From positions 1,960,583-2,024,582 of the forward strand of contig NZ_CP087880.1 in NCBI RefSeq assembly GCF_021172065.1: a DNA stretch of 64,000 nt, written 5' to 3'. Positions 58,826 to 64,000 of the stretch are shown piece by piece. The stretch's first letter is position 1. The number at the start of each line of letters is the position of its first letter. Source of the stretch: Pseudocitrobacter corydidari. Its GTDB lineage: Bacteria; Pseudomonadota; Gammaproteobacteria; Enterobacterales; Enterobacteriaceae. Both the position numbers and the translations under genes were made by a program. The notes below the pieces were generated by a model. It did not search any database and had not been told where the DNA came from. It saw only the letters and a list, made by a program, of their open reading frames with translations.

Positions 58826-60570
58826 TCGCCAAATTGCATCTTGTGCAGTTGTGCGTATACGCCGCGATGGGCCAGCAGATCCGTATGGCTACCGCGTTCA
58901 ACGATACGACCATCTTCCACCACCACAATTTCGTCCGCCTGTTCGATAGTCGACAGACGGTGCGCAATCACCAGTGAGGTACGGTTTTTCTGCAACTCAT
59001 CAAGTGCAGACTGAATCGCACGTTCCGATTCCGTATCCAGCGCAGAGGTGGCTTCGTCAAGAATCAGGATTGGGCTGTCGCGCAGCAGCGCACGGGCTAT
59101 GGCAATACGCTGACGCTGGCCGCCGGAGAGCAGAACGCCGTTTTCACCGATAACCGTGTCCAGACCTTGATCCATCTTATTGATGAAGTCCATGGCATAG
59201 GCCATTTCCGCGGCTTTTTCAATCTGCTCGCGGCTGAACTCTTCGGTGCGCGCATAAGCAATGTTATTGGCAACGGTATCGTTGAACAGGTGAACGTTTT
59301 GCGATACCAGCGCAACCTGATTACGCAGTGACGCCAGGGTGTACTCACGCAGGTCATGCCCGTCGAGCAGAATTTCACCCTTGTCGATATCGTAGAAGCG
59401 GGTGATCAGGCTCGCAATAGTTGATTTACCTGAGCCCGAACGCCCTACCAGCGCCACCGTTTTGCCTTCCGGAATAGACAGGTTGATATCGCGCAGCGCA
59501 GGCGTTTCACGGCCAGGATAGGTAAAGGTGACATTACGGAACTCAAGGTCGCCTTTCGCACGTTCAACCACGCGAGTACCTTCGTCTTTTTCCTGCTCGC
59601 TATCGAGGATAGCAAACAGCGTCTGGCAGGCAGCCATCCCGCGCTGGAACTGCGCGTTGACGTTAGTCAGCGATTTCAGCGGGCGCATCAGGGCAATCAT
59701 GGATGAGAAGACCACGGTGATAGTACCGGCAGTCAGGGTTTCCATGACGCTTGGGAAGCTTGCGGCATACAGGACAAAAGCCAGCGCCAGAGAAGCAATC
59801 AGCTGAATGATCGGGTCAGAGATAGAAGACGCAGAAACCATTTTCATGCCCTGCAGACGCATCTTATTGCTGACTTTATCGAAGCGTTTGGTCTCAACCT
59901 GCTGACCACCGAAAATCAGCACCTCTTTGTGCCCTTTCAGCATCTGCTCTGCACTGGTGGTCACCTGCCCCATCGTGTTTTGCATATTTTTACTGATGTT
60001 ACGGAAGCGCTTAGAAACCACACGGATAGCAATCGACACAATCGGCGCCAGCACGATGAGGATCAGCGACAGCTGCCAGCTGTAGTAGAACATCATGATG
60101 AACAGACCGATGATCGATGCGCCTTCACGCACGACGGTAATCAGCGCGCTGGAAGAAGACGATGCCACCTGCTCGGAGTCGTATGTAATACGAGAAAGCA
60201 GCGTACCGGTAGATTGCTTATCGAAGAAGGAGACGGGCATCCCCATCATGTGACTGAATAAGCGACGGCGCACGGTCATAACGACCTTGCCGGAAACCCA
60301 GGAGATGCAATAACTGGAGATGTAACTGGTGACGCCCCTGAGGATCATCAGACCAATTACCACCAATGGCATCCATAACAGCACTGACCTGTCCGTTTTA
60401 CCAAAACCATCATCCAGTAATGGTTTGAGGAGCGATAGCATAAAGGTATCACTGGCTGCGTTGAAGATTAACGCAACCGCAGCCACAATCAGCCCTGCTT
60501 TAAATGGCGCAATAGTCGGCCAGAGTCGGCGGAAGGTCTGCCACGTGGAGAGATCTTTGTCGTTCTGCAT
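58822..60570 (-). CDS. msbA: Lipid A/LPS flippase MsbA
   Basis: 582-residue homodimeric ABC exporter, K-12 length, flipping core-lipid A across the inner membrane. Six membrane helices (about 20-320) then an ABC domain: Walker [11 protein letters not shown], signature [13 protein letters not shown], Walker [13 protein letters not shown]. Essential in relatives. 36 nt separate it from comEC upstream. Confidence 0.98.
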   Translation of the reverse strand: MQNDKDLSTWQTFRRLWPTIAPFKAGLIVAAVALIFNAASDTFMLSLLKPLLDDGFGKTDRSVLLWMPLVVIGLMILRGVTSYISSYCISWVSGKVVMTVRRRLFSHMMGMPVSFFDKQSTGTLLSRITYDSEQVASSSSSALITVVREGASIIGLFIMMFYYSWQLSLILIVLAPIVSIAIRVVSKRFRNISKNMQNTMGQVTTSAEQMLKGHKEVLIFGGQQVETKRFDKVSNKMRLQGMKMVSASSISDPIIQLIASLALAFVLYAASFPSVMETLTAGTITVVFSSMIALMRPLKSLTNVNAQFQRGMAACQTLFAILDSEQEKDEGTRVVERAKGDLEFRNVTFTYPGRETPALRDINLSIPEGKTVALVGRSGSGKSTIASLITRFYDIDKGEILLDGHDLREYTLASLRNQVALVSQNVHLFNDTVANNIAYARTEEFSREQIEKAAEMAYAMDFINKMDQGLDTVIGENGVLLSGGQRQRIAIARALLRDSPILILDEATSALDTESERAIQSALDELQKNRTSLVIAHRLSTIEQADEIVVVEDGRIVERGSHTDLLAHRGVYAQLHKMQFGE

Positions 60571-60606
60571 TCAAAAAACCAGCTTATGTTGAAATAGCCG
60601 CATATT

Positions 60607-62874
60607 CTACCCGTTATCCTGCCCCTCGCCAAACCACTGATGATACCAACGAGGTAAAAGTTGATCGCGTAAGCCTTCTATTTTCCACTTATTGGTGAAA
60701 AAAGTGACCGTAATCTGCCCCTGATGCGGAGTATCGAACCATGCATAATTATGCTGTTGATAGCGCGCCTTCACTTTCGACGAAGGCAGACGCCACGCGT
60801 TATAGCGGGATGCGGAAGCCAACGCGGCTTGCCCGTTAACCTGCTGTAATAACGCGATGCCGGACGAGGTATTACTGCCATGATGCGGCACCTGAATAAT
60901 TGTAGACCTAAGATACTGCCAGTAATGGCTTTGCATGGCCATTTCCGCCGATAACTCAATGTCGCCCGTCAGCAAAACGCTGTTTTTGCCATCATCGACA
61001 CGAATAACACAGGAACCGTTATTACCAATTTGTCTGTTTGCTGATAACGGCCAGAGCACCCGAAATGATAATCCCTGCCATTGCCAGGCATCACCACGAA
61101 AACATCCCTGATGCCCTTTCCAACCTAAAGGGCTTCGTACCCAGCTTTTTGGCCAGGCATTATGCAGGCTGTCAAAACCACCTCGATGGTCCAGATGCTC
61201 ATGGCTCAGGATAATCCCCTCCGGGGTCAGATTACGCCAGCGCAGCCAGGGAATAATCAGCTGCGTTCCGCTATCGCCTCCAGGCCACGCCAGCCCGGTA
61301 TCATAAACAATCGCTCTATTATGTCGCGAGATAACGACGGAAAGCCCCTGCCCCACGTCCAGCATAGTAACCTGCCAACGATCGTCAGGCGTTGAACGCC
61401 ATAGGGGATAGGTGAACAGCGCCACGCCTGACAGATAGAGCGCAGGAAAAGTACGCCAGCCGTGAAGCCGCCATACGATAATCAGCATCCACGGAATGAG
61501 CGTTGCCCACGCCCAGCGCGAATCCACGCTTAGCCAGCCGTCTGGCAAGCTACGCAGATACGCAAATACCCATCCCATAACCGTGTCAGCGCAAAACCAG
61601 ACCACCGTCTCAAGTGCCATCGGCCCGCTCAGGTGAAGTAGCATTCCCAGAAGCACCAACGGTACGACCACAAACGTCACCACCGGTACCGCCAGCAGAT
61701 TCGCCACCAGCGAAGTGGTGCTGACACCATGAAACAGCAGCACTTGTAAGGGGGTCAGCAAAAGCATCAACCCCAGTTGCAGGTAGAGCATTTCTTTCAG
61801 GAAACGCAGTGGCGCACGCCCTTTCCAGCGCGGTGGCGGCACCCACTGATACCAGAAAATTAGCGTGGCTACCGCGAAGGCAGAGAGCCAAAGGCTGTCT
61901 GACAGCACCGCTAATGGGTCAATTAACACAATAGCCGCGATGCAGCATAGCCAGACGTCCCAACCGTGCCATCGCCGCCCGGATAGCCGCAGCAGCGTCC
62001 AGATCCCTCCTGCCACCACCGTGCGTACCGCGGGGGGCTGTAATCCGGTGAGCCAGGCGTAAAGGAAACTGCAGACGAATGCCCCAACCAGCGGGAGCCG
62101 CCAGTTAATATAACGACACGGCAGGAAAAACTGTATGGCGCGAATGAGTAGCCAACCCAGCGATGCGCCCAGCGCGATATGTAACCCGGAAATCGCCATC
62201 AGATGCGACGTTCCGGTTTGCTGCATCAGCCGTTTTATCTCCGGATTAACGCTCAGACGCTCACCGAGCCCTAATGCCAGCAGCACATCGCGCCATCGGT
62301 AGTCTGTTAGAGTAGCCCTTAACGATGCCAGAAACTGCGCTCGCAGGCTGCATGCTGCATCCAGCGGTGTCGCATCAATTAACCGCCCGGTAAGCGGCTG
62401 ATGCTGTGACAGCGCGTAGCGTTGAGAATCAAACCCACCGTCGTTGAGCTGGCCGTGCACGGCACGCGCGCGGATGGTCATCGCCCAGCGCTGGCCTGCA
62501 CAGGGCGGCTGCGGCAGGTAGTTGCCATACAGCGTAATGACCGGCGCCGGAAAAAGGCGCTGCCCGTTGATGCGGACAATTTTCCCCTGATGCGTGGTTT
62601 GCCCGTCAGTCTGGCTAAGCACTATCTCGACGGTCTGATTTTTTCCGGGAATACGCAGCGCAGGCAGTTGCACCTGCCAGGCGGCCAGCATGCCCCAGCA
62701 AAAAAGTAGCCCCACGATACACAGCATGCGTACACCCGGTTTCGGGAAAATCAACGCTAACAGGCTGAGAACAACAATTGCCGCCTGTATGGCAGGCAAA
62801 GGCGGAAGCACAGGTAGCCAAAGCAAAGGCGTCACGCCCAGGAGCACGCAGCAGGCAAAAAGTGGTACACGCAT
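60607..62874 (-). CDS. ycaI: ComEC/Rec2-family protein YcaI
   Basis: 755-residue polytopic membrane protein of the DNA-uptake channel family ComEC. N-terminal OB-like region, competence domain with many membrane helices (about 200-480; GTSHLMAISGLHIA is the family marker) and C-terminal metallo-beta-lactamase domain (ILSHEHLDHRGGFDSL, VPHHGSNTSSG). With sxy in the same window the cell has two of the conserved competence genes. ATG at 62874 follows GGAGGTG. No frameshift seen. Confidence 0.95.
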   Translation of the reverse strand: MRVPLFACCVLLGVTPLLWLPVLPPLPAIQAAIVVLSLLALIFPKPGVRMLCIVGLLFCWGMLAAWQVQLPALRIPGKNQTVEIVLSQTDGQTTHQGKIVRINGQRLFPAPVITLYGNYLPQPPCAGQRWAMTIRARAVHGQLNDGGFDSQRYALSQHQPLTGRLIDATPLDAACSLRAQFLASLRATLTDYRWRDVLLALGLGERLSVNPEIKRLMQQTGTSHLMAISGLHIALGASLGWLLIRAIQFFLPCRYINWRLPLVGAFVCSFLYAWLTGLQPPAVRTVVAGGIWTLLRLSGRRWHGWDVWLCCIAAIVLIDPLAVLSDSLWLSAFAVATLIFWYQWVPPPRWKGRAPLRFLKEMLYLQLGLMLLLTPLQVLLFHGVSTTSLVANLLAVPVVTFVVVPLVLLGMLLHLSGPMALETVVWFCADTVMGWVFAYLRSLPDGWLSVDSRWAWATLIPWMLIIVWRLHGWRTFPALYLSGVALFTYPLWRSTPDDRWQVTMLDVGQGLSVVISRHNRAIVYDTGLAWPGGDSGTQLIIPWLRWRNLTPEGIILSHEHLDHRGGFDSLHNAWPKSWVRSPLGWKGHQGCFRGDAWQWQGLSFRVLWPLSANRQIGNNGSCVIRVDDGKNSVLLTGDIELSAEMAMQSHYWQYLRSTIIQVPHHGSNTSSGIALLQQVNGQAALASASRYNAWRLPSSKVKARYQQHNYAWFDTPHQGQITVTFFTNKWKIEGLRDQLLPRWYHQWFGEGQDNG

Positions 62875-63050
62875 CAACACCTCCTTGTTGTGCTGAGTGT
62901 CGCGCGTGCGCCACGCCTTGTCGTGGGGCAAAAGAAGAAGCGTCGAGGCGTCTTCCAGACAATTTTACAGTTGCAGCAAACGGGGAAACGTTATGCGAGG
63001 AGGATTCAGAAAACGGGGGAAGTGACGGTGATGTTGGAGCGCAAGAAATG

Positions 63051-63076
63051 AAAAAAGCACCCGTAGGTGCTTTTTT
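63051..63076 (-). terminator. Terminator after ihfB
   Basis: Stem AGCACC / GGTGCT (63056-63061, 63066-63071), 4-nt loop, flanked by A6 and T6, so it acts on both strands; serves ihfB. The rest of 62875-63050 has no gene and should hold the ycaI promoter, which I cannot place. Confidence 0.88.
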
Positions 63077-63112
63077 CGCAATCAAGTTAAACCGTTAACG
63101 GACGGCACAAAC

Positions 63113-63397
63113 TCAATCGTAAATATTGGCGCGATCGCGCAGTTCTTTACCCGGCTTAAAGTGCGGCACATATTTGCCTTCAAGTTCTACTTTATCGCCA
63201 GTCTTCGGGTTACGCCCGGTACGTGGTGCTCGATAGTGCAGGGAGAAGCTGCCGAAACCGCGGATTTCAATGCGCTCACCCTGTGCGAGGGTTGAGGCCA
63301 TATGCTCCAGCATCTCTTTTACCGCATCTTCCACTGCTTTTGCAGGGATGTGAGATTGCTGGCTGGCAAGTCTTTCAATCAATTCTGACTTGGTCAT
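63113..63397 (-). CDS. ihfB: Integration host factor subunit beta
   Basis: 94-residue HU/IHF-family DNA-bending protein, K-12 length. Beta-arm tip with the intercalating proline in [37 protein letters not shown] start. Pairs with IHF-alpha to make sharp bends. Preceded by GGAGGAATC. Downstream of rpsA, separated by its terminator and a short promoter region. Confidence 0.98.
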   Translation of the reverse strand: MTKSELIERLASQQSHIPAKAVEDAVKEMLEHMASTLAQGERIEIRGFGSFSLHYRAPRTGRNPKTGDKVELEGKYVPHFKPGKELRDRANIYD

Positions 63398-63445
63398 GAT
63401 TCCTCCGGTTTCCTTTCAAGGAAAATTAGCTAACAGCTTAAACAA

Positions 63446-63466
63446 GGGCGGCCGTAGCCGCCCTTT
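63446..63466 (-). terminator. Terminator after rpsA
   Basis: Stem GGGCGGC / GCCGCCC (63446-63452, 63457-63463) with a 4-nt loop; on the minus strand followed by TTGTTTAA. Moderate T-run, so some reading into ihfB is likely. Confidence 0.75.
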
Positions 63467-63550
63467 GTGCTTGATTACAGAACGAAAACCGTAATCTGTC
63501 AAGTAATCTCATGATTCTTCGGCTGATAATCAGACCGAAGAGTAAGAGAA

Positions 63551-64000
<450 letters not shown>

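Overview
The window is core chromosome of a member of the Enterobacteriaceae. Nearly every gene reads as a close counterpart of an Escherichia coli K-12 gene, and the order matches the K-12 segment running from rlmI/hspQ to rpsA (roughly 20-22 min). Divergence at the protein level and the accessory differences point to a relative such as Enterobacter, Citrobacter, Kosakonia or Lelliottia rather than E. coli itself; I cannot fix the genus from the sequence alone. Comparisons with K-12 are from memory, not from an alignment run here. No prophage, insertion sequence, CRISPR array, tRNA or rRNA gene was seen.

Layout. 1-7 kb: rlmI, the heat-shock gene hspQ (with a clear sigma-32 promoter), then a divergent LysR regulator / NMO-like flavoprotein pair absent from K-12 at this place, then yccU, mgsA and helD; the K-12 gene yccT (csgI) is missing between yccU and mgsA. 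7-16 kb: yccF-yccS, sxy (competence regulator) divergent from sulA (SOS, with LexA box), ompA, matP, lonH, fabA (FadR and FabR sites) and rmf (55 codons). 16-26 kb: rlmL-uup-pqiA-pqiB-pqiC transcribed together on the minus strand, then ycbX, zapC and pyrD (PurR box and leader hairpin).

26-34 kb: a complete seven-gene chaperone-usher fimbrial operon of the elf (ycbQRSTUVF) type on the minus strand, behind a 468-nt AT-rich intergenic region, and an ssuE gene that stands alone: ssuADCB, its usual partners, are not present downstream. 34-43 kb: pepN, pncB (NadR box), asnS, ompF (long OmpR-type control region) and aspC. 43-54 kb: gloC, mepK, ldtD (peptidoglycan enzymes) and the cmoM-mukF-mukE-mukB condensin operon with overlapping genes. 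54-64 kb: elyC, ycbJ, then the comEC-msbA-lpxK-ycaQ-ycaR-kdsB run (lipid A/KDO supply and export), ihfB, and the 3' end of rpsA, cut by the window edge.

The genes fall into a few jobs: envelope building (fabA, kdsB, lpxK, msbA, pqiABC, ldtD, mepK, elyC, ompA, ompF, fimbriae), chromosome organisation and cell division (mukFEB, matP, zapC, sulA, ihfB), translation and ribosomes (rlmI, rlmL, uup, rmf, asnS, rpsA), and nucleotide/NAD supply (pyrD, pncB). The least ordinary signals are the LysR/flavoprotein insertion with its palindromic operator candidate, a perfect inverted repeat that would bury the sxy start codon in an RNA hairpin, and the orphan ssuE. I did not find a convincing wholly new multi-gene system; most of the window is well-described core genome.
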